From an uncultured Christensenellaceae bacterium (lineage in GTDB: Bacteria; Bacillota; Clostridia; Christensenellales; Borkfalkiaceae): 64,000 nt of DNA. How positions within the stretch are numbered: the first letter of the stretch is position 1; the number at the start of each line of letters is the position of its first letter. A model generated the notes under the pieces. That model was not told where the DNA came from, did not search any database, and worked only from the letters and a program-made list of their open reading frames with translations. This document shows positions 45,493 to 54,392 of this stretch, piece by piece. Where the stretch lies: assembly GCA_910587825.1 (NCBI GenBank), contig CAJUNJ010000002.1, positions 1 to 64,000 of the forward strand. Reading direction: 5' to 3'. The position numbers and the translations under genes were made by a program.

Positions 45493-47148
45493 TTAACCCG
45501 TACTTACGACAGCGCTATCTTTGGACAGTCTTTCCTTTATCTCTTCAAATTCGTCCCTGCATTTCAAACGTATCTCTATTGTTTTGTCTTCGTGAATAAA
45601 AATATTTTCTATAAGTTCTACAACGACGGCGCGTGACAGCTTATCCAAACCGCGGTACTTTTTAAACGCTTCTATAAACCCGTTGACGGTTGCTCCGCTT
45701 TCAACAATTTTAAGTTCAGAATAAATATTGTCTATGGCTCTTTCGAGGCAGTCTATTTTATTGTCATACTTTTCTTTCAATGCAAGATATTGCTCTCTTC
45801 CGATAATACCCTCCTTATAATCGGGGTAAAGGTCGGTAAGTATTCTTTTCGCCCTTTCAAGTTCGCGCTTGCGCATATCAAGACTGCCGTTAAGCTTTGC
45901 CGCTTTCAAATTTTTAAGCGATTGGCGGTTCATCTTTTCAAGCGCTTTTTCGTAGTCGACGGCTAAGGCAATATAACCGTTTAAAACCTTTAAAACCGTG
46001 TTTTCGAGGACGTCGGCACGCACCGCCCTTTTAGAGCATTTATGAAGTTTTTTATAAGTGGAACAGACATAGTATTCGTATACTTTTCCGTTCTGCCCGA
46101 CGCTTCTCTTCTGCATTGCCCTGCCGCAGTCTGCGCACTTTATATAGCCCGCAAAGACCGACAACCTGCCCGACGACGGCGAAATGCGTGTATCGCGCTT
46201 TAATAAATTTTGCACTTTGAAAAAATCTTCTTCCGAAATTATAGGTTCGTGCGTGTTCATTACCGTTATGCGCCTGCTATCTTCGACTTTTTTCGACACG
46301 TGTATTTTATAACTTATCACCTCGTTCTTCTTCTGCACGAGATTGCCTATATAAAGTTGGTTTGAAAGTATTCTGCGCACGGTAGAGTCAACCCACTGTC
46401 CTGACTTAAAGCCCTTTCTGTAATCCGACGGGTTAAGACAGCCGTCGCCGTTAAGTTGGCGGGTGATTGCAATTATACTGTAACCTTGTAAAAACTTCTT
46501 AAAAATGAGTTTTACTATCTCTGCCGCCTGCTCGTCGACTATAAGTTTGTTGTGGTCGGCAGGGTCTTTCTTATAACCGTATGCGGCGAACGAACCGATA
46601 AATTTGCCCTGTCTGCGCCTTATATCCAAAGCCGAGCGGACTTTGATGGAGATGTCGCGGCAGTATTCGTCGTTTATTATATTTTTGAAAGGAACAATAA
46701 CGTTGTTTACAGACTGCGGATTTTCAAAGCTGTCAATACAGTCGTTAACCGAAATAAACCTTATATTAAAAAGCGGGAAAATTGTTTCAAGATATTTACC
46801 CGCTTCAACGTAATTTCTGCCGAATCTTGAAAGGTCTTTGACAATTACGCAATTAAGCCTTTTTTCGGTTATGTCGGAAATCATTTTGCGGAACGACGGG
46901 CGGTCAAAGTCCGTTCCGCTCCAACCGTCGTCGATATAAATATCGTAGAGATTGATTTCCGGACGGTCTGCGGTAAACCTTTCCAAAATAGCCTTTTGCG
47001 AAGATATACTTTCACTTTCGGGCTTGTCGCCGTCCTCTTTGGACAGTCTGATATACAGCCCCGCATTCCATACTTCGGAATAAATCGGAGCCGTATTCTC
47101 TGAAATGTATTTGCTTGTTCTTGCCATATGTACAACGTCGGCGGACAT
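45493..47148 (-). CDS. Large serine recombinase
   Basis: Site-specific recombinase of 551 aa. The resolvase catalytic domain (about 30-175) has the nucleophile S36 in YIRLSKEDGD and the LSRFGRN arginine motif. The recombinase DNA-binding domain (about 195-300) is followed by a zinc ribbon (CADCG ... C and C in YYVCST/HKC, about 330-375) and a coiled-coil segment (about 405-470), all as in TnpX/skin-type integrases. Start may be 47148 or the ATG at 47127. Position next to the att core, pointing outward, is typical of an element integrase; it is predicted to excise the element and reconstitute spoVAD. Confidence 0.95.
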   Translation of the reverse strand: MSADVVHMARTSKYISENTAPIYSEVWNAGLYIRLSKEDGDKPESESISSQKAILERFTADRPEINLYDIYIDDGWSGTDFDRPSFRKMISDITEKRLNCVIVKDLSRFGRNYVEAGKYLETIFPLFNIRFISVNDCIDSFENPQSVNNVIVPFKNIINDEYCRDISIKVRSALDIRRRQGKFIGSFAAYGYKKDPADHNKLIVDEQAAEIVKLIFKKFLQGYSIIAITRQLNGDGCLNPSDYRKGFKSGQWVDSTVRRILSNQLYIGNLVQKKNEVISYKIHVSKKVEDSRRITVMNTHEPIISEEDFFKVQNLLKRDTRISPSSGRLSVFAGYIKCADCGRAMQKRSVGQNGKVYEYYVCSTYKKLHKCSKRAVRADVLENTVLKVLNGYIALAVDYEKALEKMNRQSLKNLKAAKLNGSLDMRKRELERAKRILTDLYPDYKEGIIGREQYLALKEKYDNKIDCLERAIDNIYSELKIVESGATVNGFIEAFKKYRGLDKLSRAVVVELIENIFIHEDKTIEIRLKCRDEFEEIKERLSKDSAVVSTG

Positions 47149-47170
47149 TTAGGCGCTTTAACACACTACT

Positions 47171-47199
47171 ATTGTACCTGCCGCCAGCCGATTTTTCAA
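47171..47199 (-). promoter_or_regulatory. Predicted promoter of the recombinase gene
   Basis: TTGAAA (47194-47199), 17-base spacer, TACAAT (47171-47176) on the minus strand; start site near 47165. It looks like a vegetative promoter, not an obvious sporulation-sigma promoter. Confidence 0.5.
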
Positions 47200-47207
47200 G
47201 CGTAAAA

Positions 47208-47396
47208 TTAATTTAAGTCCGTGGCAATTTTTACCAACAGCTCTTCCATAGTGGGCGCTTTACCGTCTTTTGAAAAAACTACTTTTACTCTTTCACCGTT
47301 TACGTCAATAACGTATCTGTCGTTTACGCGTTGCAGATATTGCAGTAAGTTTTCCAAAACAGGTCTTTCTTGCAATTTAATTTTATTTGTTTTCAT
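47208..47396 (-). CDS. Small protein next to the recombinase, candidate directionality factor
   Basis: Sixty-two residues from the ATG at 47396 (an upstream extension is possible). The sequence is basic at the start (KTNKIKLQERP), then has an amphipathic helix (VLENLLQYLQRV) and a beta-like stretch (RYVIDVNGERVKVVF). No family recognised. It is the only small gene directly upstream of the recombinase and on the same strand, the common place for an excision factor; this role is inference from position only. Confidence 0.5.
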   Translation of the reverse strand: MKTNKIKLQERPVLENLLQYLQRVNDRYVIDVNGERVKVVFSKDGKAPTMEELLVKIATDLN

Positions 47397-47477
47397 AAAT
47401 ATCTTTTTCCCTTTATAGGTTACGTTTATACCTTTAAATAGTCCGCCCACAAGTTAACTTTTTAATATATAAAGAAC

Positions 47478-47513
47478 AACCGACGAAAAAGTTTTAAACT
47501 TTTTCGTCGGTTG
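47478..47513. terminator. Perfect 17-bp hairpin in the element
   Basis: CAACCGACGAAAAAGTT pairs perfectly with the complement at 47497-47513 with a 2-base loop, just after the stop of the membrane-protein gene (47527). Probably a transcription terminator, though the T-run is short. Confidence 0.5.
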
Positions 47514-47526
47514 AAAGTTAAAGTAT

Positions 47527-48207
47527 TTATTTTTTTGCTTTTACGACACTTTGTACGTCGTCAAAAAAAGTCTGCTCTCCAAGGTCGACAAGTTGCCTGT
47601 ACTCTATATAGACAATTTCCGAACTTATTTCTATTACTCCTTTATAGTTGACTGTATTGGGGTTTGTGTCCGACATTTCAACTTTTTCATATTTTATTGT
47701 ATAATCGGATAATTGTTTGTAAGATATATCTTCACCGAGTTTAAATTTGATATTATAATTTTTATTTATATCTACTTGAATTGTAAAATTTGCCAAAGTC
47801 AAGTTTCCATCGATTGTATAATATAGTTTATCCCCACTAATAGAGTCATAATTTAAATAGATACGAAATTTATTATCGCTATTTTCAACAATTTGAAAAT
47901 AATTTATATTTAAAAGCATTTCTTCATAACTGCAAACTTGCTCTTTTATATTGTAGTCAAAATAGCGAATTGTTTTAGGAGTATTATTTACAAAAATAGA
48001 CGGAAATATTATTACGCTTAAAATTGCCGCGGATACAATGCTGCCGATAATTGCGCGAAATGCCGTAGTCTGCGTAAACTTCCGACGGACAGCCGCTTGC
48101 GGAACCTGATATTGAAGCATCTTTTGAATATACATTTCGTCCTTTTCGTTAAGCAACTTATCGGCGTCTATTTCCGCCATTTTGCGCAAATATTTTTTTA
48201 GTTTCAT
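47527..48207 (-). CDS. Single-span membrane protein, possible anti-sigma factor
   Basis: Protein of 226 aa, not recognised at family level. A charged cytoplasmic N-terminus of about 50 residues (MKLKKYLRKMAEIDADKLL...) is followed by one membrane span (about 52-74) and an extracytoplasmic beta-rich domain. This topology, at the end of an operon starting with an ECF-like sigma factor, is that of many anti-sigma factors, but no zinc-binding HxxxCxxC motif is present. Low GC relative to flanks. Confidence 0.6.
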   Translation of the reverse strand: MKLKKYLRKMAEIDADKLLNEKDEMYIQKMLQYQVPQAAVRRKFTQTTAFRAIIGSIVSAAILSVIIFPSIFVNNTPKTIRYFDYNIKEQVCSYEEMLLNINYFQIVENSDNKFRIYLNYDSISGDKLYYTIDGNLTLANFTIQVDINKNYNIKFKLGEDISYKQLSDYTIKYEKVEMSDTNPNTVNYKGVIEISSEIVYIEYRQLVDLGEQTFFDDVQSVVKAKK

Positions 48208-48214
48208 AAAATCC

Positions 48215-49399
48215 TCAATGAATGAAAACTTTGTATGCTGAATTTATGTTTGTACTGTAATTTACGTTGAAATAAGCTTCCGATTTATTACCAAACCCCG
48301 TAGCAACGTAAATAAAATTATTGGTCTGACTTGTCCCGTTTGAAAAAGTATAAGTTATCTGTGAATAGCCGAAGCCTGCCATAACGTGATTTCCGCTGTA
48401 CAGACGGTAATCGTATCTGTCATACTTATTACTGCTGTACCCGTTAATATCGCAAATATTGTATGTACTCAATAAAAGGGCAACGGGTTTATTTTCTGCA
48501 ATGCTTTGTTTTACCGCATCGTAATTCAATTTACCCGAACTTAAAAGCTGTGTAAAATCGCAGGTAAGATTTTTTTCTTTGCAATATTCCTGCATACCCT
48601 CTTTAAATTTTGCTTCGGTAATTCCTATTGCGCTTCCGTCCATTTTCTTATATAAATCACGAATTGCATCATCAACATATGAATCCGCAAGATTATAAAG
48701 ATAGTAACCGTGAGTTTCATACCCTGCTGCATGGTTAGGAATTAAGTCTTCATAATAGCGGTCATAAAAGCCGATAAGATTTGCACCTGCAACCGCGGCG
48801 CAGGGTCCTTCAAGTCCGCCGGGACTTGCATAATGCGGTATTCTCAAACTTAAATTCTGAGCATTGGGAACGCGCGTTTGATAATTGATTGTAACCGATT
48901 CCGACTTATAATTTAACCCGTCGCCTTCCTTATATATTATAGAATTTTCGAAAAGAATATCAAGAGTCTCTTCTGAAATTTTTGTTAAAGTCTCTATTTC
49001 GTAATACGCACCGTCACAATATTTTAAGTATATCATACCGTTGACGTATACGCAAAGCTCCGTCTCATCGACGCAAGCATAAGGGCTTTGCGAATTTTTA
49101 ACAAATTCCTGCGCAACGTAATTGCCGCCGTCGCAGATTATTACCGCATAACCGTTGCCGGATAAAAGCTTAAATTCATATACATAGCCAAGCTGTTGAA
49201 GTTTTAAATCGTATAAGGGTTTACGCACGGCATTAAGTTTGCCGTTTTCTATTTCATCACTGTCAACAAGTTCGCTTATCGTTGTCTGAAAACAGCGGTC
49301 GCATTCTTCAAGACTGACCGATGCAAACGCAACGGTTCCGCACGCAATGCTTATTAAAAGCGCAAGCATCAAAAAGACAGTAATAATTTTCTTTTGCAT
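48215..49399 (-). CDS. Secreted papain-like (C39/C10-type) cysteine peptidase-like protein
   Basis: Protein of 394 aa with a signal peptide (about 1-27), a pro-domain-like region (about 30-180) and a papain-fold domain. The proposed nucleophile C200 lies in GGLEGPCAAVAGANLIGFYDRYY-like context, and the proposed His is H338 (SGNHVMAGFGY). The arrangement resembles C39-like/streptopain-type peptidases with an N-terminal propeptide. It lies between a sigma factor gene and a membrane-protein gene in one operon (8- and 38-base gaps). Predicted to be exported; target unknown. Confidence 0.7.
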   Translation of the reverse strand: MQKKIITVFLMLALLISIACGTVAFASVSLEECDRCFQTTISELVDSDEIENGKLNAVRKPLYDLKLQQLGYVYEFKLLSGNGYAVIICDGGNYVAQEFVKNSQSPYACVDETELCVYVNGMIYLKYCDGAYYEIETLTKISEETLDILFENSIIYKEGDGLNYKSESVTINYQTRVPNAQNLSLRIPHYASPGGLEGPCAAVAGANLIGFYDRYYEDLIPNHAAGYETHGYYLYNLADSYVDDAIRDLYKKMDGSAIGITEAKFKEGMQEYCKEKNLTCDFTQLLSSGKLNYDAVKQSIAENKPVALLLSTYNICDINGYSSNKYDRYDYRLYSGNHVMAGFGYSQITYTFSNGTSQTNNFIYVATGFGNKSEAYFNVNYSTNINSAYKVFIH

Positions 49400-49436
49400 A
49401 TGTACCTCTTAAAATTTTTTATAATATAGGAGAGCG

Positions 49437-49961
49437 CTACTTGTTTTTGTTTGTTACACCGCCAAGTTCTTCCTTCAAAGTTTTCATAGATTGACAGAGA
49501 AGCACCCTGACGTATCCGTAAGACAAATTAAGACGTTTGGCTATTTTTGTTTCCGGCATTGCCTCTATTACTTTTAAATATACGGCTTCCGCCGCAGATT
49601 TGCAGAGATACTTTTTCAACAATATCTTTACTTCCGAATTTTCCAGCTCTTCAAAATTCTGTTCATAAGAAAAATTTACGGAAATGGGCAAAATTTCTTC
49701 ATAATTGCTATAATTCTTATTCATATAATTGTCGGTCACTTTGTTCAAATATTTCATCGGCGCAAACACGTAGTGTTTAGGCAAAAACCGAATAAAATTT
49801 GCAAGTATATCGCGCGCAAGGTCTTCGGCATCATAAATGTTTCTGTACAAACTAAAAACGCGGCGTTTGATGTTTGCCAGACAATATCTGCAAAGCTCGG
49901 TTGCGGAATTTTTATCTGTATGATATTCTTTCAAAAGTTTATTGAACTCTTCTATTTCCAT
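49437..49961 (-). CDS. ECF-type RNA polymerase sigma factor
   Basis: Sigma-70-family protein of 174 aa without region 1. Region 2 is seen at about 10-75 (NIYDAEDLARDILANFIRFLP) and region 4 at about 112-165 (PETKIAKRLNLSYGYVRVLLCQS...), an HTH for -35 recognition. It is divergent and could be a regulator with sigma-like fold. First gene of a three-gene operon with the cysteine-peptidase-like and membrane proteins, inside the spoVAD element. Confidence 0.75.
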   Translation of the reverse strand: MEIEEFNKLLKEYHTDKNSATELCRYCLANIKRRVFSLYRNIYDAEDLARDILANFIRFLPKHYVFAPMKYLNKVTDNYMNKNYSNYEEILPISVNFSYEQNFEELENSEVKILLKKYLCKSAAEAVYLKVIEAMPETKIAKRLNLSYGYVRVLLCQSMKTLKEELGGVTNKNK

Positions 49962-50226
49962 TTTTTCGGTTTAACTGTTAATTGTTTATGCGTGTAGCGT
50001 TTACAGCTACACATATACACGCTTTGGCGTGTATTTTTTCTATTATGAAATTTTAAAACAAGCTAACAATAATTACTGACCGGTACTCTTGAAAACGTAA
50101 AGACAAAAAACAGAATTTTATTTCAGCGCCTGGCCGATAAATTAATTATACCGTATGTAATTACATTTAACGCACCCGTCGTTTTTCGACGGAATTTGTC
50201 AAAAAATATATATTACTATAAACGCA
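49962..50226. other. AT-rich divergent intergenic region
   Basis: Between the divergent sigma-factor gene and the HTH gene. It contains two small hairpins (TGTAGC-TTTACA-GCTACA near 49993-50012 and ACACGCTTTGGCGTGT followed by a T-run near 50018-50040). No coding frame seen. Confidence 0.4.
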
Positions 50227-50553
50227 ATGGCAACACTTAACTCCAAAGAAAAATTAATATGTAAGGCCGCGGAAGGCAACGACCCGTTTCTTGGTTTGGT
50301 GTTCAAAAGATTATTAAATCATTTTCGCGCCGAAAATAATGCCCACGAAAAATCACATGACGATTGCTTTTACATAAAATTTTTGTACGGCAAAAATCAT
50401 AAAGGAAAATCTTTTCAGTATATTGCAGACAACATTTTTTATATAGGACTTAGCACGCTTGAAGAAAGAAGACAAATTTACATAAGTATTTTCTATTTTT
50501 ACTTGGAAATAGAACGTGAAGAATATGAAGCGGCAATGACCAAAAACACTTAA
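50227..50553 (+). CDS. Small HTH protein, phage late-regulator-like
   Basis: Protein of 108 aa. The central part (GKSFQYIADNIFYIGLSTLEERRQIYI) has the spacing of a helix-turn-helix similar to ArpU/RinA-type phage regulators and sigma region 4. The rest is polar. It is the only rightward gene in the left half of the element and is divergent from the sigma factor, so it may regulate that operon or the recombinase. Function is inference. Confidence 0.5.
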   Translation: MATLNSKEKLICKAAEGNDPFLGLVFKRLLNHFRAENNAHEKSHDDCFYIKFLYGKNHKGKSFQYIADNIFYIGLSTLEERRQIYISIFYFYLEIEREEYEAAMTKNT

Positions 50554-50576
50554 ACGGCACATAATCAAACTCCTTG

Positions 50577-50615
50577 ACGGTACTTCCGAACAATAAAATT
50601 CGGAAGTACCGTCTT
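50577..50615. terminator. Bidirectional terminator
   Basis: Stem GACGGTACTTCCGAA / TTCGGAAGTACCGTC with a T-rich flank between the HTH gene and the CapD-type gene. Confidence 0.75.
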
Positions 50616-50689
50616 TATTTTGCCGTTTTTTCAGCCGACGAAAAAAAGACTTAAAATTAAAGCAGGAATAAAGTTCCTGCTTCTGATTT

Positions 50690-52531
50690 TTATTTCTGTG
50701 GTTTGTAAGTTGTGACAAGACCCGCAACAAGCTGCTTCATATGGTCGGTTTCTTCATACGCTTCTATTTTAAGTTTTTCAAGCGTCTCCCATAGGAAATT
50801 TTCGTCAAGCTTTATGGGGTTGGCGATGTTGATAAGCCCGTTATCCGTCTTTTGCATTCCCTCTTCGTCCATAAGGCGTTCTTCGTAAAGCTTTTCGCCG
50901 GGGCGAAGTCCCGTACACTTTATTTCAATATCGACACCCGGTTCAAGACCCGAAAGTTTAATTAGATTGTACGCAAGGTCGTAAATTTTTACGGGTTCGC
51001 CCATATCGAGAACGAAAATCTGCCCACCCTTCGCATACGCGCCCGCCTGTAAGACAAGCGATACGGCTTCGGGTATAGTCATAAAATAACGTATTATGTC
51101 CTTATGTGTTACGGTAACGGGACCGCCTTCGGCTATCTGTTTTTTAAACAACGGAATAACCGAACCGTTGGAACCGAGAACGTTGCCGAATCTGACGGCG
51201 ACGAATTTTGTGTTAAGGCTGTGTTTGCCTATCGTCTGAATTATCATTTCACAGATACGCTTTGTCGCGCCCATTATGTTTGTGGGGTTGACCGCCTTGT
51301 CTGTTGAAATCTGCACGAATACCTTGGACTTATACTTGTCCGCGCATCTGGCAACGTTTAAAGTGCCGAAAACGTTGTTTTTCACAGCCTCGTTAGGGCT
51401 TGTTTCCATAAGCGGAACGTGCTTATGCGCGGCGGCATTGAACACGATTTCGGGCTTATATTTAGAAAAGACGTCTTCCATTTTCCCTACGTCCCTGATA
51501 CTTGCGATAAGGGCAAGCAGGTTCAATTCGGGATGACGGCGTTTGAGTTCCTGTTCTATCTCGTATGCGTTATTTTCGTATATATCGAGAATTATAAGTT
51601 GCTTGGGGTTGTGGGTAGCTATCTGACGGCAAAGCTCGCTGCCGATTGAACCGCCCCCGCCCGTAACCAATACGACGCGGTTTTCGATATAACCCATAAT
51701 CTCGTCTATATTTATTTTTATCTGGTCTCTGCCCAAAAGGTCCTGTATCTGGACGGGACGGAGCGCGGATACGCTGGCGTCGCCCGACACTATCTGATAA
51801 ATACCCGGGAGAGTTTTAACTTTTTTTCTTGTCTTTTCACAAATTTCGAATATGCGCTTGACTTCCGTCTTAGGAGCGGCGGGCATTGCTATTAAAATTT
51901 CGTCTATACTGTATTTTTCTGCAAGCCGCGGGATGTCGTCGGTAGTACCCATTATCTTTACGCCGCTTACGTTTTTGTCGACTTTTGACAAATCGTCGTC
52001 GACTACGCAGATGGGAAGATAGTTTATCTTATCGGTAGTCTGAATTTCCCTTATAAGCATAGTGCCCGCGCTTCCGCCGCCGACAATCATCGCCCTGATT
52101 TTATTTTTATTTTTTCTGGATATAGAATATTTTAAAGCAATATATATTCTTTTGGAAAATCTGATAATCAGCGCGAAAAAGAATAACATTATGCAGTAAC
52201 TTACGCATACCCTGTACCCAACGGGATGTCCCAAGAACGTGCAACAGATTATATTGACACAGAATATACATATAGCTGCGCAAAATGTTCTCAGTCCGTC
52301 GATTATACCGACGGATGTGAACACGATGAAATACATTCTGAACAGCGCAAAGAATATAAAGCCGAATGCTAAATTTATCAAAAACCAATATAACAGACTT
52401 AACGTGAAGTCTATTTTCATATGAACGATGAGTATGGAAAACACCATACACGCGGTCATTGCCAAAAAATCGCAAAGCGCGAGTATGGCTATATCTTTAA
52501 TTTTTTTGTATTGATTTTTTAAATTTATCAT
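50690..52531 (-). CDS. Membrane-bound UDP-GlcNAc 4,6-dehydratase, CapD/PglF/WbpM type
   Basis: NAD-dependent dehydratase of 613 aa that makes UDP-4-keto-6-deoxy sugars for surface glycans. Four membrane segments (about 1-130) precede a CoA-binding-like Rossmann domain (GGGSAGTMLIRE near 150) and the catalytic SDR domain (TGGGGSIGSEL near 290, NAAAHKHVPLME, STDKAVNPTNIMGATKR). The usual YxxxK is replaced by MGATK, a hallmark of this group. Last gene of the operon acetyltransferase-glmM-glmS-dehydratase; its substrate is the product of that pathway. Confidence 0.93.
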   Translation of the reverse strand: MINLKNQYKKIKDIAILALCDFLAMTACMVFSILIVHMKIDFTLSLLYWFLINLAFGFIFFALFRMYFIVFTSVGIIDGLRTFCAAICIFCVNIICCTFLGHPVGYRVCVSYCIMLFFFALIIRFSKRIYIALKYSISRKNKNKIRAMIVGGGSAGTMLIREIQTTDKINYLPICVVDDDLSKVDKNVSGVKIMGTTDDIPRLAEKYSIDEILIAMPAAPKTEVKRIFEICEKTRKKVKTLPGIYQIVSGDASVSALRPVQIQDLLGRDQIKINIDEIMGYIENRVVLVTGGGGSIGSELCRQIATHNPKQLIILDIYENNAYEIEQELKRRHPELNLLALIASIRDVGKMEDVFSKYKPEIVFNAAAHKHVPLMETSPNEAVKNNVFGTLNVARCADKYKSKVFVQISTDKAVNPTNIMGATKRICEMIIQTIGKHSLNTKFVAVRFGNVLGSNGSVIPLFKKQIAEGGPVTVTHKDIIRYFMTIPEAVSLVLQAGAYAKGGQIFVLDMGEPVKIYDLAYNLIKLSGLEPGVDIEIKCTGLRPGEKLYEERLMDEEGMQKTDNGLINIANPIKLDENFLWETLEKLKIEAYEETDHMKQLVAGLVTTYKPQK

Positions 52532-52544
52532 TTGCCCTACCCTT

Positions 52545-54380
52545 TTATTCGACAGTCACACTTTTGGCAAGATTTCTCGGCTTATCGACGTCGTTACCCC
52601 TTAACACGCTGAGAAAATATGCAAACAACTGCATAACGACAACTGCTATGCTTGCGGAAAAATGCCCGTCCACACCCGGCAGACTGAACAGTTTTCTGAA
52701 ATTGGCGGGAATGCCCGCAACGTCTTCCGTGGCAAGGACGGCAACGTAAGCCCCCCTGCTTTCGGTTTCCTTCAAATTGCTTATTGTCTTTTCGACAAGA
52801 GAGTTTTGGGTTAAAATTCCCAAAACAAGCGTGCCGTTTTCAATAAGACTTATTGTGCCGTGTTTAAGCTCGCCCGCGGCATACGCTTCGGAATGTATAT
52901 AACTTATTTCTTTAAGTTTAAGACTGCTTTCTATGCAAGTTGCGTAATCTATGCCCCTGCCTATAAAAAAGACGTCCTTTCTGTCCATCATTTCGGAAGC
53001 GAATTTCTGTATTTCGGATTTATTGCCGAGTATGCCTGAAATTTTTTCGGGAAGAGTTGCAAGTTCTTTCAAAAAACCCTTATACCGGTTTTCAGTAATT
53101 GTTTTACGGACTTTTGCAAGCTTCAACGCCAAAAGATAAACGGCTATAAGCTGGGCGCTGTACGCCTTTGTAGTGGCGACCGAAATTTCGGGACCTGCTT
53201 TGGTGTAAAAAACCGCGTCCGCGGCACGCGCGATAGAAGAACCGACTACGTTTACCACGGCAAGTGATTTAATACCCTTAGCACTCATCTCACGCAGAGC
53301 CGCAAGGCTGTCAGCAGTTTCGCCCGACTGGCTTATTACGACAAGAAGTTCTTTGCCGGTAAGCACGGGATTTCTGTATCTGTACTCCGACGCGATTTCG
53401 ACCCTTACGGGGATACGCGCCAAATCTTCTATAACGTACTGCGCCACCACGCCCACGTGGTAAGCCGACCCGCAGCCCGTAATTATCACGCTGTCGAAAT
53501 TTTTAAAATCTTCATCTGAGAGATTCAGTTCGCCGAAATCGATTTCACCGTCGCGGACAAAACAGTTTAAAGTGTTTCTTACAACATCGGGCTGTTCGTG
53601 AATCTCTTTCAACATAAAGTGTTCAAAACCGCCCTTTTCCGCCGCTTCGGCGTCCCAGGTTATGACAGACGGCTGTTTTTCCGTTTCTTCCCTGTCAAGA
53701 TTGTAAAACTTTACGCCGTTTGCGCTTAAACGCGAAATTTCGTAATTGTCGGTATAATATACATTGCGCGTATATTTTAATATTGCGGGAACGTCGGATG
53801 CAAGATACGCCCCGCCGTCTGTATACCCGACGACCATAGGACTGTCTTTGCGGATAGCAAAAATCTCACCGGGATAATCTTTATACAATACGGCGAGAGC
53901 GTAAGAACCGCGTGCGTGAAGGGCAAATTCCGTCAACGCGCGAAGCGGGTCGTTATATTTTTTATAATAATAGTCGACAAGTTTTGTGGCGACTTCAGTA
54001 TCGGTTTCCGAATAGAATTTATATCCGCGCCTTATAAGTTTTTCCTTTAAAGGGACGTAATTTTCGATTATTCCGTTATGCACCGCAACGATAGTATTAT
54101 CTTCGTTGCAATGGGGATGGGCGTTGTTTTCGGAAGGTTCGCCGTGGGTTGCCCAACGCGTATGACCTATACCGCAAAACCCGTCAAGATTTTCCCCGTT
54201 ATGCGTTACTTTGCAAAGAACCTGCAATTTGCCCTTTGCTTTGACTATATCTATATTACCCGATTTGTTGCTTACCGCTATTCCCGCAGAGTCGTAGCCT
54301 CTGTATTCAAGCTTTGTAAGTCCGTCAAGTATTACGGGAGCGGCTTGCCTGCCGCCCGTGTATCCTACAATTCCGCACAT
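52545..54380 (-). CDS. glmS: Glutamine-fructose-6-phosphate aminotransferase
   Basis: Makes glucosamine-6-phosphate from fructose-6-phosphate and glutamine, the first step to UDP-GlcNAc. The 611-aa protein has the N-terminal nucleophile Cys2 (MCGIVGYTG), the glutaminase domain to about 225, two SIS sugar-isomerase domains and the canonical C-terminus KPRNLAKSVTVE. Only 12 bases separate it from glmM, so no glmS ribozyme is present. It sits inside the spoVAD element; whether it is the sole genomic copy cannot be seen. Confidence 0.97.
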   Translation of the reverse strand: MCGIVGYTGGRQAAPVILDGLTKLEYRGYDSAGIAVSNKSGNIDIVKAKGKLQVLCKVTHNGENLDGFCGIGHTRWATHGEPSENNAHPHCNEDNTIVAVHNGIIENYVPLKEKLIRRGYKFYSETDTEVATKLVDYYYKKYNDPLRALTEFALHARGSYALAVLYKDYPGEIFAIRKDSPMVVGYTDGGAYLASDVPAILKYTRNVYYTDNYEISRLSANGVKFYNLDREETEKQPSVITWDAEAAEKGGFEHFMLKEIHEQPDVVRNTLNCFVRDGEIDFGELNLSDEDFKNFDSVIITGCGSAYHVGVVAQYVIEDLARIPVRVEIASEYRYRNPVLTGKELLVVISQSGETADSLAALREMSAKGIKSLAVVNVVGSSIARAADAVFYTKAGPEISVATTKAYSAQLIAVYLLALKLAKVRKTITENRYKGFLKELATLPEKISGILGNKSEIQKFASEMMDRKDVFFIGRGIDYATCIESSLKLKEISYIHSEAYAAGELKHGTISLIENGTLVLGILTQNSLVEKTISNLKETESRGAYVAVLATEDVAGIPANFRKLFSLPGVDGHFSASIAVVVMQLFAYFLSVLRGNDVDKPRNLAKSVTVE

Positions 54381-54392
54381 TGTAATTAACCC

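Noticed and set aside
54381..54392. glmS ribozyme-riboswitch upstream of glmS
   Set aside because: Only 12 bases separate glmM and glmS, so there is no room, and nothing similar is seen upstream of the operon.
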